DNA of 64,000 nucleotides from Clostridiaceae bacterium HFYG-1003 (GTDB taxonomy: Bacteria > Bacillota > Clostridia > Clostridiales > Clostridiaceae): contig CP102060.1 in the NCBI GenBank assembly GCA_024579835.1, forward strand, positions 2,517,558-2,581,557. Reading direction: 5' to 3'. The notes beneath the pieces were generated by a model. It was not told the origin of the DNA and searched no databases. It saw only the letters and a program-made list of their open reading frames with translations. The translations under genes were made by a program, and so were the position numbers. Positions 16,757 to 26,024 of the stretch are shown piece by piece. Each line of letters starts with the position of its first letter. The first letter of the stretch is position 1.

Positions 16757-17845
16757 TCAGACAAACCAGGTCAGGAGCTGGCGGATCAGCACCGGATACA
16801 GCGCCACCACAAACAGATAGCGGAAGAGCTGCAGGATGGCCACCTTGCTCTGATCGCCGCCCAGATCACGGGCAATCAGGGCCATGTCAGACACTCCGCC
16901 GGGGACACTGGCCAGCAGCGAGGTCATCAGGTCCAGGTCTGACAGCCGGTTCAGGAGAAGGCCCACGGTCAGGTTGATGACAATAATTCCAACGATGAGA
17001 ACCAGGGCCGGTACCATGACCCCTTTCAGCAGGGCCAGGTCCGAGGCGTCCATGGAGGCACCGATGAGGATACCCGCCAGCATCTGGGTGAACCGGCGCA
17101 GCGCAGCGGGCAGGTAGCCCCGTCCGGTGAGGACGTTAAGCAGCGCAACGCAGACCATGGACAGCGTCAGGGCCCCCGCCGGGATGCCCAGGTATTTGCC
17201 CAGACTGCCGGACAGACCGGCAATCAGCAGGGTGATCGCCAGATTTTTCCGTTTTTGCCGGGACAGATACCACTGATTCCGGATGACGGCGCGCTCACTG
17301 ACGGAAATGACCAGCGGCTCCTCCACCGGAGCAGCCGCGGTCTGTCCCGGCGTCTGAATCCGTTCGCTCACTTTCTTCATCAGCAGCGGAAAGAAGGCCA
17401 GGACAGTGACCAGCCGAAGCAGCTGCAAGACGGCTACACTGGAAGAATTCGCGCCCACATCCGCACTGATCAGAGAGATATCCATGAGGCCGCCCGGCGC
17501 GCAGGCCATCAAAGCCGTGGCCAGGTCCAGACTGGTCAGGCGGTACAGCAAAAATCCCATGGCGATGTCCAGGCTGATCATCAGACTGATCATTAACAGG
17601 GCAGGCAGAAGGATCCGGCGCAGCGCCAGGACATCCTTGTACTGGATGGAGGAGCCGATGTAGGCTCCGGCCACCAGCTGGGTCAGAACCCGGACATCTG
17701 CCGGCATCTCAGCCCGACCCGTCAGGATGGAAAATACCGCGACGAACAGCATGGCGCCGACCATGGCGCCGGCAGGCACTTTCCATTTCAGGAAAAGCAG
17801 GCCCCCGACCAGTCCCAGGAGGAAGGTCAGGAGCAGATCCGTCAC
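16757..17845 (-). CDS. AbrB family membrane protein (PF05145-type duplicated transporter)
   Basis: The 362-aa product has about ten hydrophobic segments arranged as two similar halves. Each half contains a PAG start segment (KVPAGAMVGA; GIPAGALTLS) and a late ACAPGGLMDIS or ASVPGGVSDMA signature followed by a helix. This internal duplication is characteristic of the AbrB family, often misnamed ammonia monooxygenase regulators. Function is unproven; transport is likely. Its ATG overlaps the stop of the FAH-family gene by 4 bp (ATGA), so the two form an operon. Confidence 0.85.
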   Translation of the reverse strand: MTDLLLTFLLGLVGGLLFLKWKVPAGAMVGAMLFVAVFSILTGRAEMPADVRVLTQLVAGAYIGSSIQYKDVLALRRILLPALLMISLMISLDIAMGFLLYRLTSLDLATALMACAPGGLMDISLISADVGANSSSVAVLQLLRLVTVLAFFPLLMKKVSERIQTPGQTAAAPVEEPLVISVSERAVIRNQWYLSRQKRKNLAITLLIAGLSGSLGKYLGIPAGALTLSMVCVALLNVLTGRGYLPAALRRFTQMLAGILIGASMDASDLALLKGVMVPALVLIVGIIVINLTVGLLLNRLSDLDLMTSLLASVPGGVSDMALIARDLGGDQSKVAILQLFRYLFVVALYPVLIRQLLTWFV

Positions 17846-18708
17846 GCCTCGATGATCGGATTGGTTAAGCGGCCGATCCCTTCCACTTCAAGCTGCACCA
17901 CATCTCCGGCCGTCAGATAGCGGGGCGGCTGAAATCCGGCTCCCACGCCGGCCGGCGTGCCGGTAAAGATCAGATCCCCGGGCACCAGCGTAATGCCCTG
18001 CGAGATTTCATAAATAATATCCTCGATGGACTTGATCATCAGCTCAGTCGTTGAGGACTGCCTGATTTCCCCGTTCACTCTGCCCTCCAGCTCAAAGTCC
18101 CGGTGTTCTTCCGACTCATTGAGCAGAATGCACGGTCCCATAGCCGTGTAGCCATCCAGGCCCTTGCCTAAAAACCACTGCTTGTGATTGCGCTGCAGCC
18201 GCCGGGAAGAAAAATCATTGCCGATGCTGTAGCCAAAGACATGGGACAGAGCCGTTTCCCGCGGGATCGCCCGGCCGCCCCTGCCAATCACGACGACCAG
18301 TTCCGTCTCATAATCCATTTCCGGATCCACCTTCGAGTGGATCGCCACGGGCTCTCCGTCCCCGCGGATCCAGTCACAGCGCTTGCCGAAATAAGTGGTA
18401 TGGATGTCCTCCTTGTTCTCATGGACGCCCATGGACTGGGATTCGTTGACATGGGCCTGATAATTGAGCCCGACGCAGATGACGTCCTTCACCGGATGCA
18501 CGATGGGTGCCCGGGTTTCAATCTCAGACGGGTCAACCGGTTCGCCCAGACGCGTCTGAAGAAACGGAACCCGCTCCGCCGGCGTCTGATCCGCCATGGC
18601 CTCAATCAGCCGGTTCATGTCCTCAAACCCCTCGATCAGACGAAGGTCGGCGTCGATTTCTGCCCCAATGGCGTCCTTCCCCCGGCAGCGAAAACTTCTT
18701 AACTTCAT
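17842..18708 (-). CDS. Fumarylacetoacetate hydrolase family protein
   Basis: From the ATG at 18708, with AAGGAGG at good spacing, the product is 288 aa. The C-terminal FAH fold is clear. ICVGLNYQAHVNES and YFGKRCDWIRGDGEPV come first, then MDYETELVVVIGRGGRAI with acidic metal ligands, GYSIGNDFSSRRLQ, and FTGTPAGVGAGFQPPRYL near the end. Such enzymes hydrolyse or decarboxylate acylpyruvates and related 2-keto acids. Coupling to an AbrB-type membrane protein suggests uptake and breakdown of one organic acid. The specific substrate is unknown. Confidence 0.88.
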   Translation of the reverse strand: MKLRSFRCRGKDAIGAEIDADLRLIEGFEDMNRLIEAMADQTPAERVPFLQTRLGEPVDPSEIETRAPIVHPVKDVICVGLNYQAHVNESQSMGVHENKEDIHTTYFGKRCDWIRGDGEPVAIHSKVDPEMDYETELVVVIGRGGRAIPRETALSHVFGYSIGNDFSSRRLQRNHKQWFLGKGLDGYTAMGPCILLNESEEHRDFELEGRVNGEIRQSSTTELMIKSIEDIIYEISQGITLVPGDLIFTGTPAGVGAGFQPPRYLTAGDVVQLEVEGIGRLTNPIIEA

Positions 18709-18864
18709 GATTCCTCCTTCGGTCCGGTTTGCCCGGCCCATTCGCCCCCGACCGGTCCGCAAACGCACTGACAGGCCAAGGAATAAGTTCCTTTTCATTT
18801 TACCGCAAAAACCCGTCCTCGGGCGATATTCCGCTCCATGATTTGACCCGGCATAAAGCAAACT

Positions 18865-18915
18865 GACAGATAAGGCAGACAGATAAGGCAGACAGATAAG
18901 GCAGACAGATAAGGC
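18865..18915. repeat. 13-bp tandem repeat, four copies
   Basis: The unit GACAGATAAGGCA repeats head to tail between the FAH gene and the reductase terminator. Its last copy runs into the hairpin at 18910. Confidence 0.85.
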
Positions 18916-18940
18916 CGCCGGTCAGAAACCGGCGGCCTTA
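18910..18940. terminator. Terminator of the FMN/FAD reductase gene
   Basis: TAAGGCCGCCGGT and ACCGGCGGCCTTA form a 13-bp stem with a 5-base loop, 28 bp past the stop codon on the minus strand. Confidence 0.75.
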
Positions 18941-18967
18941 TCAATTGATTGGTGTACGAATGTTTCC

Positions 18968-20983
18968 CTACTGTTTGGGAACGAATGCGGGCACGGTGCC
19001 TTTGACGGCAACCTCGCCGGCAATCCAGCCATGAACCGCCGCGTCCGGAATGGCATTGGAGCCCAGACGGTTGGTGCCATGGACGCCGCCGGTTACTTCT
19101 CCGGCTGCGTAGAGACCCGGAATGACTTTATTCCAGATATCCAGCACTTCGGTTTTCTCCGTGATGGCCAGGCCGCCCATGGTATGGTGAACGGAAGGCC
19201 ACTGGGGGATGGCATAGTATGGACCGGATTCGATCTTGAGCATGACGCCCTTGTCGATGACCTTGCCAAAGTCAGGATCCTTGCCCTGATCTACATAGCC
19301 GTTGTGAACCTTCAGCGTTTCTTTCAGGGTTTCGGCTGTCATGGCAATGGTCTGATCCTTGTACTGGTGAGCGTTGATCTGTGCGACCAGATCTTCCAGG
19401 GTGTCCGCCTTGAAAATCCGTTCTGCCTTGATTCCGGCTTCGAGCTGTGCCGGAGCGATAAACCCTCCCTTGTCGACGATCTCCTGTCCGAAGATGGAGA
19501 AGGTCGGGAAGCCTCCGCTGTTCTGTGCCGCTCTGGAGCATACATCGCGGCGTTCCCCTTCGTTGACGTAGCGCTTTCCGTTCACATCCACATAGACAAT
19601 ACCTGAAGACGGACCGGAGAATGGGATGACGGCGGTGGCGTCAAGCACTCCATTGTTTGGATTGGCAAACGGATAGAGCTGGATGTAAGACATCTGGATG
19701 GTATTGGCGCCGATTTCCTGCGCCATGGTAAGACCCTCGCCGGTGGCTCCGACATGATTGGTCGTCGGCAGGTCCACCGTCAGCGCCGGAACATGCTTCT
19801 GACGCATCTCGACATTTCCGGAGAATCCTCCGGTCGTCAGGATCACGCCTTTCTCCGCCTTGATATTCCGGGTCTTGCCATCCTTGTCCTTGACCCGGAT
19901 GCCGATGACTCGCTGATCTCCGGTGGTTTCACGGTAGATCTGGGTCATGGCGGTTTCAAGGTAAACCTTGCAGTCGGTCTTGGCCAGAAGTTCCTTCTGG
20001 ACTTTCACGATGTCTGCGCCCACGCCGTTTTCCGTTGTGTAGGTACGATAGCCGTAATGGCCGCCCGGGCGGGTAATGGAATCCCGGACCTTCAGGCCGT
20101 TGTCGAGCATCAGGTTGAGGAACTCCGGTGAACCATACACCAGGTTTTTAACGAGCTTGAGATCGCCCATAAAGTCCCCGCCCTTGATGGTGTCTTCAAT
20201 ATGCTTTTCTGCCGTATCCGGCGTCAGATTCAGCTTCTTGTACAGATCATCCGCGATTTTGGAGGTGTAGGAAGCATACACGCCGCCGTTGATCTGTGAG
20301 TTTCCGCCCAGCATCGGCATCTTTTCAACTAAAGTGACTTTCGCGCCGTCCGTGGCTGCGGTATAGGCTGCCGACAGTCCGGCAAAGCCGCCGCCGATAA
20401 CGATGACATCAAAGGTTTCATCCCAGGTGGCGGGCAGTTCCTTCGATCCCAGCGCGGGACGGGCATCGGCCTGAGTCTCTCCGTTAGATGGAGCGACTTC
20501 AAACTCGGCAATTTTTCCGCCGGCCTGCTCAATGGCACTGCGAACAGCGGTAAGAATTCCCGTGCTGGTATAGGTAGCGCCGGAAACCATGTCAACTTTC
20601 ACGCTCTGTGCCTCCACGATGGCCTTGGGCAGATCGCGCAGCGCGGCTTCAGCCACCGTCGGGGTTTCGGTATTTTCCACAATTTCTACGGATTCGATCG
20701 CTTTCTCAGTCAGTACGACTTTGACCTTCATGGGATTCAATCCCTTGCTCTCGACGATGTATTCGCCGGGCTTCATCGGACTGATGACCCGCACCGCCTG
20801 CGTCGCAGCCTGAGTCGCAGCCTGAGTCGCGGCCTGGGTCGCAGCCTGGGTAGTTCCCGAAGTCGCGTTGCCGGACTGAGCTGTGGTCGTGCCGGTTGGC
20901 GCAGTGGAACAGGCAGTGAGGCTGAAGATGATCGCAGCCATTAGGGAGGCCAGTGATTTTTTTCTGAATAACAATGATCTCAC
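18968..20983 (-). CDS. Secreted FMN-binding/FAD-dependent fumarate reductase-like lipoprotein
   Basis: The 671-aa product is modular. A lipoprotein signal ends SLTACS, then an AATQ tandem repeat comes at about residues 45-63. An FMN_bind domain at about 70-155 has DMVSGATYTS, the site where ApbE-type transferases attach FMN to the Thr. A flavocytochrome-type FAD domain starts VIVIGGGFAGLSAA. Catalytic-region motifs are present: YVDVNGKRYVNEGERRD, SVHHTMGGL and GGVHGTNRLGSNA. The protein should be surface-anchored and reduce a small acceptor (fumarate, urocanate or similar) using electrons passed through covalent FMN. The true acceptor is unknown. The AATQ coding DNA (20795-20853) is a 12-bp tandem repeat. 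Confidence 0.9.
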   Translation of the reverse strand: MRSLLFRKKSLASLMAAIIFSLTACSTAPTGTTTAQSGNATSGTTQAATQAATQAATQAATQAVRVISPMKPGEYIVESKGLNPMKVKVVLTEKAIESVEIVENTETPTVAEAALRDLPKAIVEAQSVKVDMVSGATYTSTGILTAVRSAIEQAGGKIAEFEVAPSNGETQADARPALGSKELPATWDETFDVIVIGGGFAGLSAAYTAATDGAKVTLVEKMPMLGGNSQINGGVYASYTSKIADDLYKKLNLTPDTAEKHIEDTIKGGDFMGDLKLVKNLVYGSPEFLNLMLDNGLKVRDSITRPGGHYGYRTYTTENGVGADIVKVQKELLAKTDCKVYLETAMTQIYRETTGDQRVIGIRVKDKDGKTRNIKAEKGVILTTGGFSGNVEMRQKHVPALTVDLPTTNHVGATGEGLTMAQEIGANTIQMSYIQLYPFANPNNGVLDATAVIPFSGPSSGIVYVDVNGKRYVNEGERRDVCSRAAQNSGGFPTFSIFGQEIVDKGGFIAPAQLEAGIKAERIFKADTLEDLVAQINAHQYKDQTIAMTAETLKETLKVHNGYVDQGKDPDFGKVIDKGVMLKIESGPYYAIPQWPSVHHTMGGLAITEKTEVLDIWNKVIPGLYAAGEVTGGVHGTNRLGSNAIPDAAVHGWIAGEVAVKGTVPAFVPKQ

Positions 20984-21026
20984 TCCTTCTTCTTAGGTTT
21001 GTAGAACTGGTACCGTTTACCCTTTA

Positions 21027-21054
21027 ATCATACTCTGACTACCGTTATTGTCGA
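21027..21054 (-). promoter_or_regulatory. Possible promoter of the reductase lipoprotein gene
   Basis: On the minus strand TCGACA (21054-21049) and TATGAT (21032-21027) lie 16 bp apart, 44 bp before the start codon. The rest of the gap to ileS (about 21060-21400) holds nothing recognised. Confidence 0.35.
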
Positions 21055-21400
21055 CAACTTATCAATAAATTTCTGTATTGAAATATAATTATCATTCCTG
21101 TTTTTTCTTTTGGGAGATCTGATCTTTTTTCATGCCCTCCTCCCTCTGACTTCGGCCCGATGGTCGAGATCCGATCAAACGCCCTGATCATGCGTCTTGC
21201 GGGTTGGTCTGAAATGCGTGGATGGCGGCAGCTGTCTGCCGGGCCGCCGGGTGATCAGATCGATGAATACAGTTGATTATTCTGTATAGTTATTCCAGGC
21301 AAACTGATGCCCCCATTCACTGTTCGCTCCGGAGGCAGGCCTCCCTCGGAGTCAGGCGGGACAAACCCGACTTGTCGGGGCAGTGGCTGGCCCCTCGGAA

Positions 21401-21448
21401 AAAAAGCCCCGGAGAACCGGTGCCTGAGGCACCGGATCCTCCGGGGCT
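21401..21448 (-). terminator. Terminator of ileS
   Basis: A GC-rich hairpin has outer arms AGCCCCGGAG and CTCCGGGGCT and an inner GGTGCC/GGCACC stem. On the minus strand it is followed by seven T residues. Confidence 0.8.
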
Positions 21449-21634
21449 GATGAACTGGAGCGGCTTCAACAAGCGGCTCCAAGGTGTGGCTTCAAGGATT
21501 GACTTCAAAGATGGCTTTAAAGAGATACATCAGAGAGCGGCTCCCCATTGAAGTATCAAAGGACTGCTTCCGTTCTTTATCTGATCCTGGCATCCTTTGG
21601 GTATCCCAATGCTCTGATGGGAGATCAGGGCTTC

Positions 21635-24600
21635 TTACTCAGCCTTTGTCAGGCTCAGGGTGATGGATTCGCCGTTGATGCTGACATCCCCCGTCTGGTC
21701 ACCCAGGTCGTTCTGAGTGATGGATTCAGCCAGCGTCTCACGGGACAGGACATCCCCGAACTTCGCCAGTACACCGGTGATGGGTTCACGGCTGGCTACA
21801 GTCAGGTGGATGCGGTCGGACACTTCCAGGCCGGAATCCTTTCTCAGGTTCTGGATCTTGGAGATCAGTTCACGCAGGTAGCCTTCTTCTTTCAGCTCCG
21901 GGGTGATGGTGGTATCAAGCACCACTCCGCGTTCTCCTTCTCCGGCAAAGGCAAAGCCTTCCAGTCCCTGCATGGTGACCAGGAGGTTGTCCTGGTTCAG
22001 GGCGATGTCTTCTTCCCCGATGGTGATGAAGACTTCCTTGCCGCCCAGGATGCGCTGAGCCAGATCCATCTGGTTCTGACCGGCGATGGCCTGGCGGATG
22101 GCCGGAATCAGCTTGCCGTAGGTCTTGCCCAGAACCGGGAGGTTCGGCTTGATCTCGAAGTTGACGTACTGGGACAGGTTGGCACCCAGCTTGACTTCCT
22201 TGATGTTGAGCTCATCCTTGATGATGTCGCCGTAATATTCAGGCAGTTCGCGCTCGGAGATCAGGATGGACTGCAGCGGCTGACGGTTCTTGATCACCGC
22301 CTGGTTCCGGGCATAGCGGCCCAGCTTCACGAGGCTGTAGGCAAGATCCATCTTCTGTTCCAGTTCCTCGTCCACCATCTGGTCGTTGTATTCGGGCCAG
22401 TAGGTCAGGTGGATGGATTCCGGTGCCGTCGGATCGAGACCGCGCACCAGGTTCTGGTAGAGTTCTTCCGTGATGAACGGAACGAAGGGAGCGGCTACGG
22501 TGCTCAGCGTCGTGAGGACATGGTAGAGCGTGTTGTAAGCGCTCATCTTGTCTTCGGTCAGCTCTTCCGCCCAGAAGCGGGACCGGTTGCGGCGCACATA
22601 CCAGTTGGACAGCTCATCGGTGAATTCTTCGATGGCAAGTCCCGCGCTGGTGATGTCGTAGTGGTCGAGGAAGTCGCCGACGGCTTTCACCAGGGTGTTG
22701 AGCCGGGACAGAATCCAGCGGTCCATGATGTGGGTCGTGGGAACATCCTGGTGCTGAGTCGGATCGTACTGGTCGAGTTCAGCGTACAGCAGGTAGAAGG
22801 AATACACATTCCAGAGCGTTCCCAGGAACTTGCGCTGGGTCTCGCCCACCTGCTCCCGGCTGAACCGGGTGGGCAGCCAGGGGGCGGAGGAAGTGTAGAA
22901 GTGCCAGCGGGTAGCGTCGGCGCCTTCTTCCAGGATGACCGGCATCGGTTCGACGATGTTGCCTTTGTGCTTGGACATCTTGATGCCGTTCTTGTCCAGG
23001 ACGTGGCCCAGGACAATGCAGTTCTCATAGGAGTTCTTGTCCCAAAGAACCGTGGAAATCGCCATCAGGGTGTAGAACCAGCCGCGGGTCTGATCCACCG
23101 CTTCGGAAATGAACTGAGCCGGGAAGGTCTGTTCGAAGTATTCCTTGTTCTCGAAGGGATAATGATGCTGGGCAAAGGGCATGGCTCCCGAATCGAACCA
23201 GGCATCAATGACTTCCGGCGTCCGATGCATTTCCTTGCCGCAGTGCGGACAGCGCAGCTGGACATTGTCAATGTAGGGCCGGTGCAGTTCGATGTTCTCA
23301 GGTACATCGATTCCCTTCTCCTTCAGCTCCTCAATGGAACCGATGCAGTCCTGATGACCGCAGTCACACTGCCAGATCGGCAGCGGCGTACCCCAGTAGC
23401 GTTCCCGGGACAGGTTCCAGTCGATGACGCCTTCCACGAATTTGCCCATCCGTCCGGTGCGGATGTTGTCCGGGTACCAGTTGGTGTCGTTCGTGTTCTT
23501 GACCAGCTTGTCCCGCATGGAGGACATCCGGATGAACCAGGAGTCTCTCGGGTAGTAGAGCAGCGGGGTGTCGCAGCGCCAGCAATGCGGGTAGGAGTGC
23601 ATGTATTTCTCGGAAGCGAACAGCTGTCCGTGCTCATCCAAGTACTGAATGATCTTGGGATCGGCTTTCTTGACGTCCATGCCGGCAAAGGGCGTGACTT
23701 CGTCCACGAAGCGTCCTTTCAGGTCCACCAGGTGGATCATCGGCAGGCCGTACTTCTGCCCGGTCAGGTAGTCGTCTTCACCATAGGCCGGAGCGGTATG
23801 GACAATACCGGTACCGTCGGACAGGGTGACGTAGTCTGCATGAACCACGAAGAACGCCTTTTCTTCGGGAACATGGAACGGAAGCAGCTGCTCATATTCC
23901 ATGCCCTCGATTTCGGATCCCTTGAAGGTTCTCAGATGTTCGTGCTCGACCTTGCCCAGCACCTGATGAACCAGGGCGTCAGCCAGGATCAGGATGTCCT
24001 CGCCGACTTTCACCTCGGCGTAGTCGAAGCTGCGGTTGATGGTCAGTCCCACGTTCGAGGGGAGTGTCCAGGGGGTCGTCGTCCAGGCCAGGAAATAGGT
24101 GTTGTCCTTGCCCTTGACCTTGAATTTGGCGATGACGGTGCGGTCGGTGACATCCTTATAGCCCTGTCCAACTTCGTGAGAGGACAGGCCGGTGCCACAG
24201 CGCGGGCAGTAGGGCATGACCTTGAAGCCCTTGTAGAGCAGGTCCTTCTCATACATTTTCTTCAGCGCCCACCACTCGGACTCAATGTAGTTGTTTTGGT
24301 AGGTGACATAAGGATTGTCCATGTCCACCCAAAACGCGATGGCATCGGACATTTCACGCCACATGGCGGTATAGGTAAAGACGGAATTCTTGCATTCCTT
24401 GATGAAGTTTTCCACCCCGAAGTTTTCGATCTGGTCCTTGCCCGAAATGCCCAGTTTCTTTTCCACTTCCAGTTCCACCGGGAGGCCATGGGTATCCCAG
24501 CCGGCCTTGCGCGGAACCTTGTAGCCCTTCATGTTCTTGTACCGCGGAATGATATCCTTGATGACGCGGGTCAGGACATGGCCGACGTGAGGCTTTCCGT

Positions 24601-24751
24601 TGGCCGTAGGCGGTCCGTCGTAGAAGGTGAAGTACTCCTTCCCTTCATTCATGCTGAGATTCTTTTCAATGATCTCATGCTCTTTCCAGTAATCCCTGAT
24701 CTCTTTCTCCATTTGGGTAAAGGACCGGCTGGGGTCAATTTTCCTGTACAT
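21635..24751 (-). CDS. ileS: Isoleucyl-tRNA synthetase
   Basis: The product of about 1,038 aa charges tRNA-Ile with isoleucine. It has the class I motifs: HVGH (HIGH box) at residues 55-58 within [11 protein letters not shown], and KMSKH (KMSKS box) near residue 591. An editing domain lies between them, and a zinc-type cluster CRWD-like/CPHCGKEM region is visible. The length fits the long IleS form common in Clostridia. The ATG at 24751 is favoured because GGTGATC lies just upstream; an in-frame ATG at 24766 has a poorer site. A T-box leader controls it, and it is transcribed alone. Confidence 0.95.
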   Translation of the reverse strand: MYRKIDPSRSFTQMEKEIRDYWKEHEIIEKNLSMNEGKEYFTFYDGPPTANGKPHVGHVLTRVIKDIIPRYKNMKGYKVPRKAGWDTHGLPVELEVEKKLGISGKDQIENFGVENFIKECKNSVFTYTAMWREMSDAIAFWVDMDNPYVTYQNNYIESEWWALKKMYEKDLLYKGFKVMPYCPRCGTGLSSHEVGQGYKDVTDRTVIAKFKVKGKDNTYFLAWTTTPWTLPSNVGLTINRSFDYAEVKVGEDILILADALVHQVLGKVEHEHLRTFKGSEIEGMEYEQLLPFHVPEEKAFFVVHADYVTLSDGTGIVHTAPAYGEDDYLTGQKYGLPMIHLVDLKGRFVDEVTPFAGMDVKKADPKIIQYLDEHGQLFASEKYMHSYPHCWRCDTPLLYYPRDSWFIRMSSMRDKLVKNTNDTNWYPDNIRTGRMGKFVEGVIDWNLSRERYWGTPLPIWQCDCGHQDCIGSIEELKEKGIDVPENIELHRPYIDNVQLRCPHCGKEMHRTPEVIDAWFDSGAMPFAQHHYPFENKEYFEQTFPAQFISEAVDQTRGWFYTLMAISTVLWDKNSYENCIVLGHVLDKNGIKMSKHKGNIVEPMPVILEEGADATRWHFYTSSAPWLPTRFSREQVGETQRKFLGTLWNVYSFYLLYAELDQYDPTQHQDVPTTHIMDRWILSRLNTLVKAVGDFLDHYDITSAGLAIEEFTDELSNWYVRRNRSRFWAEELTEDKMSAYNTLYHVLTTLSTVAAPFVPFITEELYQNLVRGLDPTAPESIHLTYWPEYNDQMVDEELEQKMDLAYSLVKLGRYARNQAVIKNRQPLQSILISERELPEYYGDIIKDELNIKEVKLGANLSQYVNFEIKPNLPVLGKTYGKLIPAIRQAIAGQNQMDLAQRILGGKEVFITIGEEDIALNQDNLLVTMQGLEGFAFAGEGERGVVLDTTITPELKEEGYLRELISKIQNLRKDSGLEVSDRIHLTVASREPITGVLAKFGDVLSRETLAESITQNDLGDQTGDVSINGESITLSLTKAE

Positions 24752-24813
24752 TAATATGATCACCATCTTTCCATTATTGTTGCTTGCCTGTATTGCTGCT
24801 TGCCTGACCTATC

Positions 24814-25045
24814 AAAAAAGGCCTTCGTCCCAAAAAAGGACGAAGACCGTTCGTAACCACCTGTTTGATCGGATACTGACATACCCTTCGCTGTAACGTC
24901 GCGGGCCACGGGGCGCCTTACTGGTATTCAGGCTCCTGCTCCCAGGTGATCTTCATCTGATTCGCCGCAGGAATTCACACCAGCCATTCCCTCTCTGTCG
25001 CGTTGTCTCAGACTACTCGTCCTGTTCACTGCATTTTATTCATAT
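24814..25045 (-). promoter_or_regulatory. T-box leader of ileS (Ile specifier)
   Basis: Read on the minus strand, the leader contains a stem I start (GGACGAGTAG), the AGAGAGGGAATGGCTGGTG segment, and a GAAGATCACC context whose ATC (24950-24948) fits an isoleucine specifier. A T-box-like GGTGGTTAC lies at 24861-24853. A terminator follows, with CTTCGTCC/GGACGAAG arms and a T-run at 24819-24814. Uncharged tRNA-Ile should favour the antiterminator and allow ileS transcription. Confidence 0.85.
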
Positions 25046-25051
25046 GTAACC

Positions 25052-25080
25052 ATAATAGCGAAAGTTTACGTATTCGTCAA
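25052..25080 (-). promoter_or_regulatory. SigA promoter of the ileS T-box leader
   Basis: TTGACG (25080-25075) and TATTAT (25057-25052) are 17 bp apart on the minus strand, placing the transcript start near 25045 and giving a leader of about 294 nt. Confidence 0.65.
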
Positions 25081-25143
25081 TGCAAATACGGGCGGCTCCC
25101 GCGAAATCCGGTGACGGCATCACGTAGTAATCGGCTCGTTCCC

Positions 25144-25530
25144 CTAGTCTTCCGGTCCGCCGATGTACAGGCAGAACGGATGGCCTTCCGGATCGATCAT
25201 GACGACGAGATTGTCGATAAACTGCTCCTGCGCCCGGACCGCGCCCAGGCTTTCCGCCTTTTTCACCGCCTGGTTCAGATCAGACACCTTCAGATCAAGA
25301 TGTGCCCCCTGATCCGGCATGCCTTCCTGAGGCGGCCAGACCGGTCTCTGGTAGGTGGGCACCCGCTGCGCACCGATGACCGGTCCCTGGTCGGGATTGG
25401 CCAGGAACACATAGTCCTCATACACTCCGACGATGTCCCAGCCCAGAAGCTTTGAGTAAAAATCCATCAGCGCCTGGGGATCCTTGGCATCCAGCACAAT
25501 GCTGGTCCATTTGATGCTCAGTTTGTCCAT
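25144..25530 (-). CDS. VOC family (glyoxalase-like) protein
   Basis: The 128-aa product has the vicinal oxygen chelate fold pattern. WTSIVLDAKDPQALMDFYSK with LLGWDI forms the first beta-alpha-beta unit. A second unit ends VVMIDPEGHPFCLYI, the usual VOC C-terminal signature. These proteins act as metal-dependent dioxygenases, isomerases or resistance binding proteins, and the small single-domain form does not reveal the substrate. The ATG has GAAGGAGG upstream. It may be co-transcribed with the BFD-like gene 140 bp upstream on the same strand. Confidence 0.82.
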   Translation of the reverse strand: MDKLSIKWTSIVLDAKDPQALMDFYSKLLGWDIVGVYEDYVFLANPDQGPVIGAQRVPTYQRPVWPPQEGMPDQGAHLDLKVSDLNQAVKKAESLGAVRAQEQFIDNLVVMIDPEGHPFCLYIGGPED

Positions 25531-25672
25531 TTCATGCCTCCTTCAACTACTTGATTGAGTGGAAAATTGACTTCTTCACCATTTTTGTCAGTGCAGGAAA
25601 ATTCTGATTTGGCTGTCGGTGCATTATCGTTCCCCCAGGTTTTGCCTTCAGACCCAGTCTTGGAACGGGGGG

Positions 25673-25900
25673 TTATTCCCACAGACCGTCTTCGTAATCC
25701 TCGATCAGCTGCTCGATCTTCGGGATGCAGCGGGTCCCACTGCAGGCTCCGGTGCCGGCGCCGGTGGCCTGATGGATTTCAGCAAAGGTTCTTGCGCCGT
25801 TGCGGATCAGCTGCTTGACCCGGGAACGGGGGATTTGCTTGCAGATGCAGATTTTGGTGAGCTTGTCCAGAATTTCGGGCGTCAGGCCATTGTCTTCCAT
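25673..25900 (-). CDS. BFD-like [2Fe-2S] binding domain protein
   Basis: The 75-aa product is one BFD-like domain. CICK near residue 18 and GACSGTRC near residue 52 give the four cysteines that hold a [2Fe-2S] cluster in bacterioferritin-associated ferredoxin and in NirB/HcpE-type domains. Stand-alone versions are common in Clostridia and may serve as small electron or Fe-S carriers. The start follows GAGGAAAA. It lies downstream of the rRNA methyltransferase with a 124-bp gap. Confidence 0.8.
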   Translation of the reverse strand: MEDNGLTPEILDKLTKICICKQIPRSRVKQLIRNGARTFAEIHQATGAGTGACSGTRCIPKIEQLIEDYEDGLWE

Positions 25901-26024
25901 AGTATTTTCCTCATTTCACGGGGTAGATTCAGGGAGAGGCGCTTTCGGGCGAAAGACCTCATTTGAATCCATTATAAACTGGAATCACCCAAAGGAACAA
26001 CTGATTCACGACACCGGAAATTTC

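Noticed and set aside
21548-24754. 1,068-codon frame antisense to ileS
   Set aside because: It is a shadow of the ileS codon pattern; ileS itself has full class I synthetase motifs.
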